Assembly: GCA_017547315.1 (NCBI GenBank)
Contig: JAFYQA010000175.1
Span: 1-12,161, forward strand
DNA length: 12,161 nt
Reading direction: 5' to 3'
Source: Roseburia sp.
GTDB taxonomy: Bacteria > Bacillota_A > Clostridia > Lachnospirales > Lachnospiraceae
Below, piece by piece: positions 1-7,233 of this stretch. The translations under genes were made by a program, and so were the position numbers. The first letter of the stretch is position 1. Each line of letters starts with the position of its first letter. The notes beneath the pieces are model-generated. The model saw only the letters and a program-made list of their open reading frames with translations. It searched no databases and was not told the origin of the DNA.

Positions 1-416
<416 letters not shown>

Positions 417-704
417 TTATGCTTCAACTACTGCAAGAATATCATTCTGCTTTACAACGATATACTCTACGCCGTCTAATTTTACTTCTGTACCTGCATA
501 TTTAGAGTAGATAACTTTCTGACCTACTGTAACCTGCATTACAACTTCTTTCCCATCTACCATACCGCCAGGACCAACTGCGATAACTTCTGCTTCCTGT
601 GGTTTTTCCTGTGCACTGCTTGTAAGAATAATGCCAGACTTTGTAGTCTCTTCTGCTTCACACTGTTTTAAAACAACTCTGTCTCCTAATGGTACTAATC
701 TCAT
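417..704 (-). CDS. groES: Co-chaperonin GroES
   Basis: This 95-residue protein is the lid of the GroEL folding chamber, at the usual length of a bacterial GroES (about 94-97). The N-terminal PLGDRVVLK strand, the mobile-loop region around residues 16-32 (EAEETTKSGIIL), the roof-region turn GPGG at 44-47, and the C-terminal YIVVKQNDILAV segment are all recognisable. The start ATG has an AGGAGG ribosome binding site 7 nt upstream. It is the first gene of the groESL operon, directly downstream of a perfect CIRCE element and a plausible sigma-A promoter, so expression should be heat-inducible through HrcA. Identification is secure. Confidence 0.98.
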   Translation of the reverse strand: MRLVPLGDRVVLKQCEAEETTKSGIILTSSAQEKPQEAEVIAVGPGGMVDGKEVVMQVTVGQKVIYSKYAGTEVKLDGVEYIVVKQNDILAVVEA

Positions 705-729
705 AATAATCCTCCTAAATGGCCATTTA

Positions 730-756
730 TTAGCACTCCTTTCTTTTGAGTGCTAA
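730..756 (-). promoter_or_regulatory. CIRCE operator (HrcA-binding site) of groESL
   Basis: A perfect inverted repeat, TTAGCACTC - 9 nt - GAGTGCTAA, matches the CIRCE consensus at all 18 arm positions with the canonical 9-nt spacer. It sits 26 bp upstream of the groES start codon and just downstream of the predicted -10 box, where bound HrcA would block transcription initiation. In Firmicutes, HrcA represses groESL through this site and needs GroEL for its activity. The hrcA gene itself is not in this window. Confidence 0.97.
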
Positions 757-767
757 CCGATAGTCCT

Positions 768-796
768 ATGATATGTTTTTACTTTAAAATCCGCAA
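768..796 (-). promoter_or_regulatory. Sigma-A type promoter of groESL
   Basis: On the minus strand a -35-like TTGCGG (796-791) is followed after exactly 17 nt by the -10 box TATCAT (773-768). This puts the expected start about 7 nt downstream, at the outer edge of the CIRCE arm. The -35 is weak (3 of 6 matches) but the -10 is good (5 of 6). The very A-rich stretch just upstream on the minus strand may act as an UP-like element. This is inferred from the sequence only. Confidence 0.65.
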
Positions 797-887
797 CTAA
801 ATATATTTCTATTTATTTGCATTTTTTACCATTTTTATTCGTTTTTTCTCATTTTTTCTCTTGTTTTTTCATCTTTGCATGTTTTAT
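797..887. other. A-rich polypurine (minus strand) intergenic tract
   Basis: The gap between the DUF2974 stop codon and the groESL promoter is almost pure T/C on the plus strand, so it is A-rich on the transcribed minus strand. It contains several runs of five or six A. No hairpin followed by a U-tract was seen, so no intrinsic terminator separates DUF2974 from groESL. The stretch may be curved DNA or an UP-like element of the groES promoter. No gene is supported here. Confidence 0.5.
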
Positions 888-2024
888 TTATTTTTTAGAA
901 ATTTTAGAGCTTTCTAATTTTTCCCTTAAATACTCTTCTACAGCGTTCTTTCCAGTCTTAAATAATAATTTTATTGCATGCGCCAAAAGCTCCTGCGTAC
1001 CTGCCGGAAGATTTTTTCTGATTTTGTTCGCTTCCTGTAAATCAGAAAACTTCAAATGTGTAAAATCATCTACTGTACGAATATTTAACTCATCTAAAAT
1101 CTCAAACACCGCTTCTACAATAATTTCTCGTTGTACTGCATCTAACTCCATTAACCAAGCCCGCATCGTTTCATCGATAAAAACACTCTGTTCTGCCACT
1201 TTATCCGTGTACACGAAACGTGTTCCTAAGACCTCCCAAGACATCGCATCGTGCTGCCCCATACCTACATTCGTACTTTTTACGACTTCAACGTCCTCTT
1301 CGTGCTCTAATATCAATCCTACAATACTAGACTCCGGAATAATGGTCTTAATTTTAGGAAGCATCTCCTGGTAAGCTTCGCTTGCCACCATCTCTTTGCT
1401 AAATCCCGGTCCATCATTACTATACACTGAAATAATTTTACGTTTGATAATCGGACGACAATGTACCGCCGAATAAACAGCCAGATTACCGCCTTTTGAA
1501 TGGCCACCTACTCTGACTCTCCACTGACCAATACCTACCATATTATTTAAATATGCTACTGCCTTCCGCTGTCCCGGAGTAGCAGAAAGATAACCCATGT
1601 TAAAATTCTCTCGCCAGCCTACGATCGTATCGTCTGTACCGCTAAATGCCACAAAAAGGCTTCTATCTCCTAAATACACACACAATACGGCAAACTGTGA
1701 CTGTTCCTCTATACTGATGTCATTCACATAACCGCCTAGTAATGCATCCTTATAACGCTCTGACTCTGCCATTTTTTTCAGCACATACATAGCCGTCTTT
1801 GTCATAGAGACTTTCTCTAAAATTTTCTGTTCATCATGCGTTGCAAAGAAAATACGCGAAGCTTCTGCTACTCTGATTTTCTCCCTGCTTTCCGGCCCCG
1901 GAACAATGCCTTCCAAATCCACGTACACAAGCTGGGATAATAACAAATTATCAACCTCATTAAATGGCGACTGGTCAAAAGTCAAATCACCTCTCCAGTC
2001 CAGATAATCCAAAATATTTGCCAT
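888..2024 (-). CDS. DUF2974 (Mbeg1-like) alpha/beta-hydrolase family protein
   Basis: A 378-residue predicted cytosolic protein of the Mbeg1-like/DUF2974 family, whose biochemical role is not established. The clearest signature is a nucleophile elbow, VGGHSKGGNLAVYSA, at residues 172-186 with candidate nucleophile Ser176. Lipase-3-like AFSGTDD occurs at 126-132, a loop NDGPGF at 203-208, and a late histidine in GMGQHDAM (His258) could complete a catalytic triad. These features suggest a serine hydrolase, perhaps a lipase or esterase. The C-terminal 80 residues are helical and charged, with no obvious motif. There is no signal peptide or membrane span. The ATG is preceded by a GGATAGGG ribosome binding site. 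The gene starts 44 bp after the HAD gene with no promoter between, so the pair probably forms an operon. Family assignment is fairly firm; substrate is unknown. Confidence 0.82.
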   Translation of the reverse strand: MANILDYLDWRGDLTFDQSPFNEVDNLLLSQLVYVDLEGIVPGPESREKIRVAEASRIFFATHDEQKILEKVSMTKTAMYVLKKMAESERYKDALLGGYVNDISIEEQSQFAVLCVYLGDRSLFVAFSGTDDTIVGWRENFNMGYLSATPGQRKAVAYLNNMVGIGQWRVRVGGHSKGGNLAVYSAVHCRPIIKRKIISVYSNDGPGFSKEMVASEAYQEMLPKIKTIIPESSIVGLILEHEEDVEVVKSTNVGMGQHDAMSWEVLGTRFVYTDKVAEQSVFIDETMRAWLMELDAVQREIIVEAVFEILDELNIRTVDDFTHLKFSDLQEANKIRKNLPAGTQELLAHAIKLLFKTGKNAVEEYLREKLESSKISKK

Positions 2025-2068
2025 TCTACCCTATCCTTTCCTACCAAAACAATCTATTCGCACGATGA

Positions 2069-2854
2069 TTAAATTAGACCATAATATTTTAGCCCATTTG
2101 CGATTCCATCATCCTCTACACCGGTTGTTACATACTCTGCTACCGCCTGTACTTCTGCGTCACCATCCCCCATTGCTATGCCATGGGCTACAAACTGTAA
2201 CATTTCTAAATCGTTGGCACTATCTCCAAACGCATACGTCTCCTCTAACGCAATGTCAAAAAGTTCACACACCTTTTCTATACCGGTAGCTTTGCTATAA
2301 CCTGTCGGAATCACTTCAAACACCTTATCTCCGGTATGTACTACCATGTTAAAACCTTCACCCAAATCCTCTGCGAGCTTTTCCAAATCAATACCATGTG
2401 TCTCTGCACTAAATTTATTGATAAAAATCTCCGCCGGATTCTCTGGAATCACCCGTACATCTTCCCCTAATTCTTCTCTAAGATAAATCACATACGGATC
2501 ATCCGAAAAATCTCCATCATTGACATAGATATACTTCGGACCTTCTAATACCACTGGCATCTCATGCGCTTTTGCTACTGCAAGCAGATGTGCAATCTGA
2601 TCTTCTTTTAACAATACCTCAAATACCACTTCTTTATGAAAATCAATATGTGTTCCACAGGAAGCAATCACTCCGTCAAATCCAATATCTAATAATTCCT
2701 GATTACGAATATTCGCACGGCTTCTACCACTACAGATAAATGCTAAATGTCCCGCTTCCCGCAGTTTTCGAATCGCCTCTATTGTACTTGGCTGAATCTG
2801 ACAATATCTGTTCCATAATGTTCCATCAATGTCAAAAAACACTGCTTTTCTCAT
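2069..2854 (-). CDS. Cof-type HAD-superfamily phosphatase
   Basis: A 261-residue soluble phosphatase of the HAD superfamily, Cof/IIB subfamily, which typically dephosphorylates sugar phosphates or other small metabolites. All four HAD motifs are present: motif I DIDGTL at 8-13 (nucleophile Asp8, acid/base Asp10), motif II CSGR at 41-44 (Ser42), motif III Lys188 in GYSKATG, and motif IV GDSANDLEM at 210-218 (Asp211, Asp215 for Mg). The stretch between motifs II and III (about 80-185) is the C2-type cap that sets substrate preference. Length is normal. The ATG has a GAGGAAG ribosome binding site. It is the first gene of a probable two-gene operon with the DUF2974 hydrolase and has a strong promoter at 2915-2887. 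The substrate cannot be read from the sequence. Confidence 0.92.
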   Translation of the reverse strand: MRKAVFFDIDGTLWNRYCQIQPSTIEAIRKLREAGHLAFICSGRSRANIRNQELLDIGFDGVIASCGTHIDFHKEVVFEVLLKEDQIAHLLAVAKAHEMPVVLEGPKYIYVNDGDFSDDPYVIYLREELGEDVRVIPENPAEIFINKFSAETHGIDLEKLAEDLGEGFNMVVHTGDKVFEVIPTGYSKATGIEKVCELFDIALEETYAFGDSANDLEMLQFVAHGIAMGDGDAEVQAVAEYVTTGVEDDGIANGLKYYGLI

Positions 2855-2886
2855 GTTTCTTCCTCTTTCCTATAAATATGTAGCTT

Positions 2887-2915
2887 ATTATAGCGTCTTT
2901 TCCAAAGATTGTCAT
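2887..2915 (-). promoter_or_regulatory. Sigma-A promoter of the HAD-DUF2974 operon
   Basis: On the minus strand, ATGACA (2915-2910, 5 of 6 matches to the -35 consensus) and TATAAT (2892-2887, perfect -10) are separated by the ideal 17 nt. The start codon of the HAD gene follows 32 nt after the -10 box. The promoter lies just beyond the terminator of the preceding operon, so this is a clean transcription-unit boundary. Confidence 0.8.
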
Positions 2916-2962
2916 TTATTATTTTCTTAAATTTTTATAACCAAAAAAACCAAAGAAATACA

Positions 2963-3003
2963 AAAAGGACGATTGATATATTCACATTCATAATCGTCCT
3001 TTT
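2963..3003 (-). terminator. Intrinsic terminator ending the kinase-nfeD-floA-regulator operon
   Basis: A perfect 12-bp stem (2963-2974 with 2992-3003) encloses a 17-nt loop. On the minus strand the stem runs into TTTTTGTATTTC. It begins about 20 nt after the stop codon of the coiled-coil gene. Because the arm starts with A and ends with T, the structure is nearly symmetric and could also stop plus-strand transcription, though no plus-strand gene is present. Confidence 0.85.
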
Positions 3004-3022
3004 CTTTACATTCCTCTGGTTC

Positions 3023-3961
3023 TTAGACCTCAATAATTAATTTTTCCAAATGCTCTTTTGACAACTCTATTTTGTGCTCACAACATTCTTTTTGTGAGGA
3101 TAAGAGTGATAAAACATCCTGAATCTGCCCTCTCAGTAACATAACATTTCCCTTGGCAGTACGAATACGCTCAATATCCACCACACTCATCGTATTCCCA
3201 ACGACATAACTGGTATATATTCCATTTCCGAACTCATAAACTACATTTAAATTCTCCTGAATCTTCCTACCTTCTGATATAAGCTCCAACTTCTGTGTAA
3301 ATGCTCTTAATAGTGGCTGTATCTGAGTCACCTGCTTTTGTGCCTGACTTAACAATTCTGATTTTTGAATTCCCAATGACCTCTGAGAAGTCTGTGCTAT
3401 TGCATATTTTTCTGCTGTACTTAATGTTTCCTGCACTTTGTTTGCCTGCTCTAATATCGTCTCTCCCAGCTTTTCTGTCTCTTCAAGTAATGCCTGCTGC
3501 TCTTTTTGCAATGCCAGTTCTTTTTCTGCTTGTAAGACTTTTCTTTCCGCTTCTAGACCGGTATGTTCCAGCAAACGACGCTTTCCCTGCAACAGTTTCT
3601 CAAACTTCTCTTCATACCCCTCTAAGGTAGCCAGTTCCGTTTCTTTTAATTCAATACTACGTTTTACATTTTCCACTTCTAAAAAAGCCTGTTCATACTG
3701 CTGTGTGGCATCCAATGCCTCTGCACGTTCCTTTTTTAGCTTTTCTTCTTTCTTACCAACGATACTATAAAAAAGCGAAGTAATTCCTCTCTTTTCTAAT
3801 CGCTCTACATCCTTCTGCTCAGCTAGTTTTCTTTCTGACAGTTCTTTTACTTTCGCATCCAATTCCTGCCTTCTTGCCCGCAGGATCAGTAATTCCTTAG
3901 AAATCGTTCGCTTTCGAATTACCTTTGTATGAATATCTTTTAACTGTGCATCCTGTGCCAT
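3023..3961 (-). CDS. Uncharacterised coiled-coil protein, last gene of the floA operon
   Basis: I do not recognise a named family. The 312-residue protein is rich in Glu, Lys, Gln and Leu, with long heptad-like helices at about 20-58, 70-190 and 195-240, and no signal peptide or membrane segment, so it should be a cytosolic coiled-coil protein. Two non-coil elements stand out: a hydrophobic break, RGITSLFYSIVGKKEEK (58-74), between the first two coils, and a more globular glycine-containing patch, YEFGNGIYTSYVVGNT (242-257). These are the likely functional or docking parts. A Cys pair sits at 293-294. It starts 54 bp after the LytTR regulator with a GAGG ribosome binding site and ends at a terminator, so it belongs to the kinase/NfeD/FloA/regulator unit. 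A scaffold role at FloA microdomains is only an inference from this context. Confidence 0.8.
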   Translation of the reverse strand: MAQDAQLKDIHTKVIRKRTISKELLILRARRQELDAKVKELSERKLAEQKDVERLEKRGITSLFYSIVGKKEEKLKKERAEALDATQQYEQAFLEVENVKRSIELKETELATLEGYEEKFEKLLQGKRRLLEHTGLEAERKVLQAEKELALQKEQQALLEETEKLGETILEQANKVQETLSTAEKYAIAQTSQRSLGIQKSELLSQAQKQVTQIQPLLRAFTQKLELISEGRKIQENLNVVYEFGNGIYTSYVVGNTMSVVDIERIRTAKGNVMLLRGQIQDVLSLLSSQKECCEHKIELSKEHLEKLIIEV

Positions 3962-4015
3962 TTCTTACCTCGTCTCTACCATCGAAACATTCTTTTTTCA
4001 ATACAATATCTTCTT

Positions 4016-4753
4016 TTATTGAAACATCTTTTTTAACTCTTCGTAATTCTGTGCTGTAATCAATGCTGTTTCTTCTATTCCCTTAAACTTCACAATATAC
4101 GTCCATCGCCCATAAGGTTCAATCTTAGAAATCATTGATAAATTAATTATGTAGGATTTATGGCAACGCATAAAATCATTTGGTGATAACTTTTCTTCGA
4201 TGTCCCCTAAACCAATCGATGTCCGGTATGTCTCCTCTTTTGTCACAATATGAGTAGCACTTTCCACACGTTCGATGAAAATGATATCACTTTTATCAAC
4301 AAAGGAAATCTGCTCTTTTCCTTTAATTAAAAGCTTCTCCTTATGAAGTTCTAAATGTTCTGCTTCTGCCGTGTCTCTACGTTCTTCCTCTATGCTATTA
4401 TCCCTGATACGAGCGAGGGTTTTATTCACACGCTCTACGTTAAAAGGCTTCACGATGTAGTCGAATGCATAGATTTCAAATGCATTCGCCATATACTCAC
4501 TATGGGCTGTCGCAAATACTACTTTTAACTTCGGATTAAGGGCAAGGAGCACTTTGACGCACTCCAAGCCGCTTTCACCATTCAAATCAATATCTGCAAA
4601 TACCACGTCTGCCCGGTACTTCGTATATTCTGTAACCGCCGTAGCAAAATCACCTGCTTCTGCCACTACCTCGAAACCTTCCTGCTTCTCTACAATTTTA
4701 CATAAAAGTTTCCTAATCTGCGGTTCATCCTCAATAATCATTACCTTTATCAT
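4016..4753 (-). CDS. LytTR-family response regulator
   Basis: A 245-residue two-component regulator that should bind promoter DNA once phosphorylated. The receiver domain (1-118) has the acidic pocket Glu8-Asp9-Glu10, phospho-acceptor Asp54 in VVFADIDL, Thr82 and Lys102 of VKPF. After a charged linker (about 118-138) comes a LytTR DNA-binding domain with the signature FMRCHKSYIINLSMISKIE (194-212) and a beta-rich end at about 218-233. I chose the ATG at 4753 rather than the GTG one codon earlier because GGAG lies 7 nt before the ATG but only 4 nt before the GTG. It follows floA by 77 bp. The partner is probably the GHKL kinase three genes upstream, because AgrC/LytS-like GHKL kinases pair with LytTR regulators and no other kinase is near. 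Confidence 0.93.
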   Translation of the reverse strand: MIKVMIIEDEPQIRKLLCKIVEKQEGFEVVAEAGDFATAVTEYTKYRADVVFADIDLNGESGLECVKVLLALNPKLKVVFATAHSEYMANAFEIYAFDYIVKPFNVERVNKTLARIRDNSIEEERRDTAEAEHLELHKEKLLIKGKEQISFVDKSDIIFIERVESATHIVTKEETYRTSIGLGDIEEKLSPNDFMRCHKSYIINLSMISKIEPYGRWTYIVKFKGIEETALITAQNYEELKKMFQ

Positions 4754-4802
4754 CACTTATCTCCGCATCGTCATTCCTGACAATTCTCTTTATGTTCCAG
4801 CA

Positions 4803-4825
4803 ACATCCACATCTTTTGAGGATGT
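4803..4825 (-). other. Small hairpin with two alternative pairings between floA and the regulator
   Basis: Just after the floA stop codon the minus-strand RNA can pair ACAUCC (4825-4820) with GGAUGU (4808-4803), 11-nt loop, or use the nearer GAUGU copy (4813-4809) to form a shorter ACAUC/GAUGU hairpin. No U-tract follows, so it is not an intrinsic terminator. It could influence mRNA stability or processing between floA and the regulator gene, but the stems are short and may be chance. Confidence 0.3.
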
Positions 4826-4830
4826 CGTAC

Positions 4831-5790
4831 TTATTTTTCTACACTCTGTGCATAAGCATTCGCACCGGTACCGATGTCATTTTTCATTTTCGTATCAGCC
4901 TGCACGTTCTGCATTTTGTAATAATCCATGACGCCAAGTTTTCCACTTCTTAAAGCTTCTGCCATTGCTCTTGGAATCTCTGCTTCTGCTTTTACAACTT
5001 CTGCTCTCATCTCCTGCTCTAAGGCAACCGCCATCGCACGACGTTCCTCTGCTCTCGCCTGCGCAATCTTATTATCCGCTTCTGCCTGCAGACTCTTTAA
5101 GTTTGCACCAATGTTACGTCCGATGTCAATATCTGCAATGTCAATTGAGATAATTTCGTATGCAGTACCGGAATCCAAACCTTTTCCTAAAATCAATTTT
5201 GAAATTTCATCCGGATTTTCTAATACTTCGCTATGCGTCTGTGCTGAACCTACCGTTGTAACGATACCTTCACCGATACGAGCTAAAATGGTATCCTCAC
5301 CTGCACCACCGATTAAACGCTCGATATTGGTACGAACAGTTACTCTTGCTTTTACTAAAAGCTCGATACCGTCTTTTGCTACTGCAGAAACCAATGTGGT
5401 CTCTACTACCTTCGGTGTAACGCTCATACGAACCGCTTCAAATACGTCACGTCCCGCCAAATCAATTGCAGATGCCTGTTCAAAAGAAAGTTCAATCCCT
5501 GCACGTTCTGCTGCGATTAATGCATTTACCACTTTATCCACATTACCGCCTGCTAAATGGTGTGCTTCTAACTGATTTACTTTAATCTGTAATCCTGCTT
5601 TCGTAGCTTTAATTAATGCTAATACAATTCTCGCCGGTGCGACACGACGTAAACGCATACCGATTAAGTCCAAAATACCAATTTTCACATCGGATGCGAT
5701 TGCAGAAATCCATAATCCAACCGGAACGAATACGAAAAATAATACTACCAATAACGCTACTAACCCGATTACTACAATTTTGCCTACCAT
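4831..5790 (-). CDS. floA: Flotillin-like protein FloA
   Basis: A 319-residue SPFH/prohibitin-superfamily scaffold that oligomerises in functional membrane microdomains, close to the length of Bacillus subtilis FloA (about 330). An N-terminal hydrophobic hairpin or span occupies residues 4-28, followed by the SPFH region (about 35-230) with conserved-looking GGNVDKVV (81-88), [12 protein letters not shown] (109-120) and [14 protein letters not shown] (181-194). An Ala/Glu/Arg-rich flotillin-type helix spans about 235-283 ([33 protein letters not shown]). The tail is polar. The ATG is served by AGGAGG 7 nt upstream. It lies 38 bp after the NfeD gene; the NfeD-FloA pairing is known from B. subtilis (yqeZ-yqfA). 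Flotillins there help kinases such as KinC work, so the flanking two-component genes are notable. Identification is secure. Confidence 0.96.
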   Translation of the reverse strand: MVGKIVVIGLVALLVVLFFVFVPVGLWISAIASDVKIGILDLIGMRLRRVAPARIVLALIKATKAGLQIKVNQLEAHHLAGGNVDKVVNALIAAERAGIELSFEQASAIDLAGRDVFEAVRMSVTPKVVETTLVSAVAKDGIELLVKARVTVRTNIERLIGGAGEDTILARIGEGIVTTVGSAQTHSEVLENPDEISKLILGKGLDSGTAYEIISIDIADIDIGRNIGANLKSLQAEADNKIAQARAEERRAMAVALEQEMRAEVVKAEAEIPRAMAEALRSGKLGVMDYYKMQNVQADTKMKNDIGTGANAYAQSVEK

Positions 5791-5828
5791 AACATTTCCT
5801 CCTAAACATTTCCTTCATTAAATATTTT

Positions 5829-6308
5829 TTATTTTTCTTTTATAATCAGCGTGTTTCCTTGCACACGGATAATCTGAATCATACTTCCTTTTGCTATGTA
5901 TTTACCGTCAGAGCGGACATCAAATTCAACACCATCGATATTACACTTTCCCGCCGGTCTAAGATCAGTAGATGCTACACCCTCTTTTCCTATCAGATAT
6001 TCCAAATCAGATGCACTTAGATATCCTCTCTGTCCCTTCATCTCTTCCTGTAGCACGATTGGTGCTTTCATTTTTTTCATATGAAACAGCGATAAAATCA
6101 CTGCAAACATAATAGCCAGAAAAATCACTACAACTACGGTAATCGTCAGTCCCTGTTCCACATCCTTTGCGGTACAAAAAATTCCACCCAGCAGACATGC
6201 GCCACCGATAATTCCAGGTGCTCCAAATCCCGGTATTATCATTTCTACTCCTACTAGGATAAATCCTGCTATTAAAAGCAACATACCAATCATCATTAAT
6301 CCATCCAT
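5829..6308 (-). CDS. Short-form NfeD-family membrane protein
   Basis: A 159-residue NfeD protein of the short type, lacking the ClpP-like protease domain of long NfeD. Three hydrophobic membrane segments are visible at about 4-23, 33-47 and 54-76. They are followed by a cytosolic OB-fold-like domain starting at about residue 95, with the family signature GKEGVASTDLRPAGKCNIDG at 107-126 and a C-terminal strand GNTLIIKEK. NfeD proteins act as partners of SPFH/flotillin proteins and are usually encoded beside them, as here with floA 38 bp downstream. It begins only 15 bp after the kinase stop codon, so translation may be coupled. The ribosome binding site is AAAGGGGTG. Function beyond FloA partnership is not established. 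Confidence 0.92.
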   Translation of the reverse strand: MDGLMMIGMLLLIAGFILVGVEMIIPGFGAPGIIGGACLLGGIFCTAKDVEQGLTITVVVVIFLAIMFAVILSLFHMKKMKAPIVLQEEMKGQRGYLSASDLEYLIGKEGVASTDLRPAGKCNIDGVEFDVRSDGKYIAKGSMIQIIRVQGNTLIIKEK

Positions 6309-6323
6309 GTTTTCACCCCTTTC

Positions 6324-7046
6324 CTATTCCTTTTTAAACTTAACAACAAATACCGTTTCCTTTTCGTCCGAAGTAACGGAAATACTACCTGCATTTTCTT
6401 TTAGTACATTTTGAACAATGAAAAGGCCCATCCCATGTCCGTCTCCCCGTTTCGTCGTAAATCCCTGGACAAACATCTTCTCCTGCACATCCTCAGAAAT
6501 CCTCGGTCCATTATTACTGATTGAAAACACATATGCTTCTTTTGTCTCTGTGACATCAATCTCGATTCTCTTCGCATCGATGGCTTCCTCTAATGCAGTC
6601 ATAGCGTTATCAATCAGATTCGATAATACTTTACATATTTCCCAGTCTGCTACTCGAAGTTCTTTTAAGTCTGACTTTACTTCCACATACACATCAATAC
6701 CTTTACCTTCTGCCTCACCCATCTTCGCCTTTAACAAGGCATTAATGGCAGGTTTCGATGTCTTTAGCGCTTTCCCCGTTTTTAACATGTCTTTATACAC
6801 TGGTTCTAGATAATTATGTAAGTCCTCGTATTCTTCTAACTCCATCATACCGTATACCACCTGCAGATGATTTAGATAGTCATGACGCTGCGCCCTTAGT
6901 GTACTATTCAATTCTTCCAGATTCCGATAACTTTCCATCAATGCATCGTAATTACTTTTTAACCGAATCAACATTTTTAAAAGTATCATCATACAGACTG
7001 CCAATGCTATTATCACGCTAAGGCAAAGTACTAAATTTATTTTCAT
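6324..7046 (-). CDS. One-TM GHKL/Spo0B-type sensor histidine kinase
   Basis: A 240-residue histidine kinase of the AgrC/LytS-like group. One membrane span fills residues 4-27, leaving only about three residues outside, so there is no extracytoplasmic sensor domain. A short coil (30-50) leads to the Spo0B-like dimerisation helix with phospho-acceptor His55 in QRHDYLNHLQVV. The GHKL ATPase domain follows: N-box LSNLIDNAMTAL (141-152), G1-like SNNGPRI (177-183), G2 GDGHGMGLFIVQNV (201-214). All catalytic elements look intact. The ATG is preceded by AAGGGAAGG. It is the first gene of a five-gene unit with a near-consensus promoter, and its probable partner is the LytTR regulator encoded after nfeD and floA. 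The missing sensor suggests it senses the membrane or a protein partner; that is inference. Confidence 0.92.
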   Translation of the reverse strand: MKINLVLCLSVIIALAVCMMILLKMLIRLKSNYDALMESYRNLEELNSTLRAQRHDYLNHLQVVYGMMELEEYEDLHNYLEPVYKDMLKTGKALKTSKPAINALLKAKMGEAEGKGIDVYVEVKSDLKELRVADWEICKVLSNLIDNAMTALEEAIDAKRIEIDVTETKEAYVFSISNNGPRISEDVQEKMFVQGFTTKRGDGHGMGLFIVQNVLKENAGSISVTSDEKETVFVVKFKKE

Positions 7047-7114
7047 CGATATTTCCTTCCCTTCATGGTCTTAGCTTACCAAATTCTACTCATTTCGGTA
7101 GATATATTTCTTAT

Positions 7115-7143
7115 ATTATACATTTTTCACACTGAAATGACAA
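7115..7143 (-). promoter_or_regulatory. Near-consensus sigma-A promoter of the kinase-nfeD-floA-regulator operon
   Basis: TTGTCA (7143-7138, 5 of 6) and TATAAT (7120-7115, perfect) are separated by exactly 17 nt on the minus strand, and the kinase start codon lies 68 nt beyond the -10 box. This is one of the strongest promoter matches in the window. A 7-bp inverted repeat, TCATTTC (7090-7096) and GAAATGA (7134-7140), flanks the -10 and overlaps the -35. It could be an operator, although arms this short can arise by chance. Confidence 0.8.
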
Positions 7144-7153
7144 AAATTAATAA

Positions 7154-7200
7154 GGCTTAGTCTACAAATATTGAAAAAACCAATACTTATAAACTAAGCC
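7154..7200 (-). terminator. 20-bp hairpin downstream of glgA, probable terminator
   Basis: The arms 7154-7173 and 7181-7200 form a 20-bp stem around a 7-nt loop in minus-strand RNA, with all mismatches being G-U wobbles (three of them). In a plus-strand transcript the same positions would be A-C mismatches, so the structure fits RNA made from the minus strand, that is downstream of glgA. The stem starts 33 nt after the glgA stop codon. The following tract is only moderately U-rich (TTATTAATTTTTG), so termination strength is uncertain; the hairpin could also stabilise the 3' end. Confidence 0.65.
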
Positions 7201-7233
7201 CTATTTTATAACCGACTTTGCTAACGCATTCGA

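Noticed and set aside
817..1374. Plus-strand open frame (185 codons) opposite the DUF2974 gene, with a hydrophobic start
   Set aside because: Its Phe-rich start comes from the T-rich intergenic tract and the rest is Ser/Thr/Asn-rich antisense of a well-supported gene.
4754..4756. GTG start of the LytTR regulator
   Set aside because: The next codon is ATG, better spaced from GGAG and giving the usual MIKVMIIEDE start.
4928..5575. Long plus-strand open frame (215 codons) opposite floA
   Set aside because: It is the antisense of the Ala/Glu-rich floA coding sequence; no ribosome binding site or recognisable domain, and its Ser/Ala/Thr bias is the mirror of the FloA codons.
7121..7137. LytTR-type binding repeat (TCAGTGTGA) in the kinase promoter spacer
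   Set aside because: Only a partial match to the LytTR half-site, with no second copy at the expected spacing, and inside the -35/-10 spacer where an activator would not normally bind.
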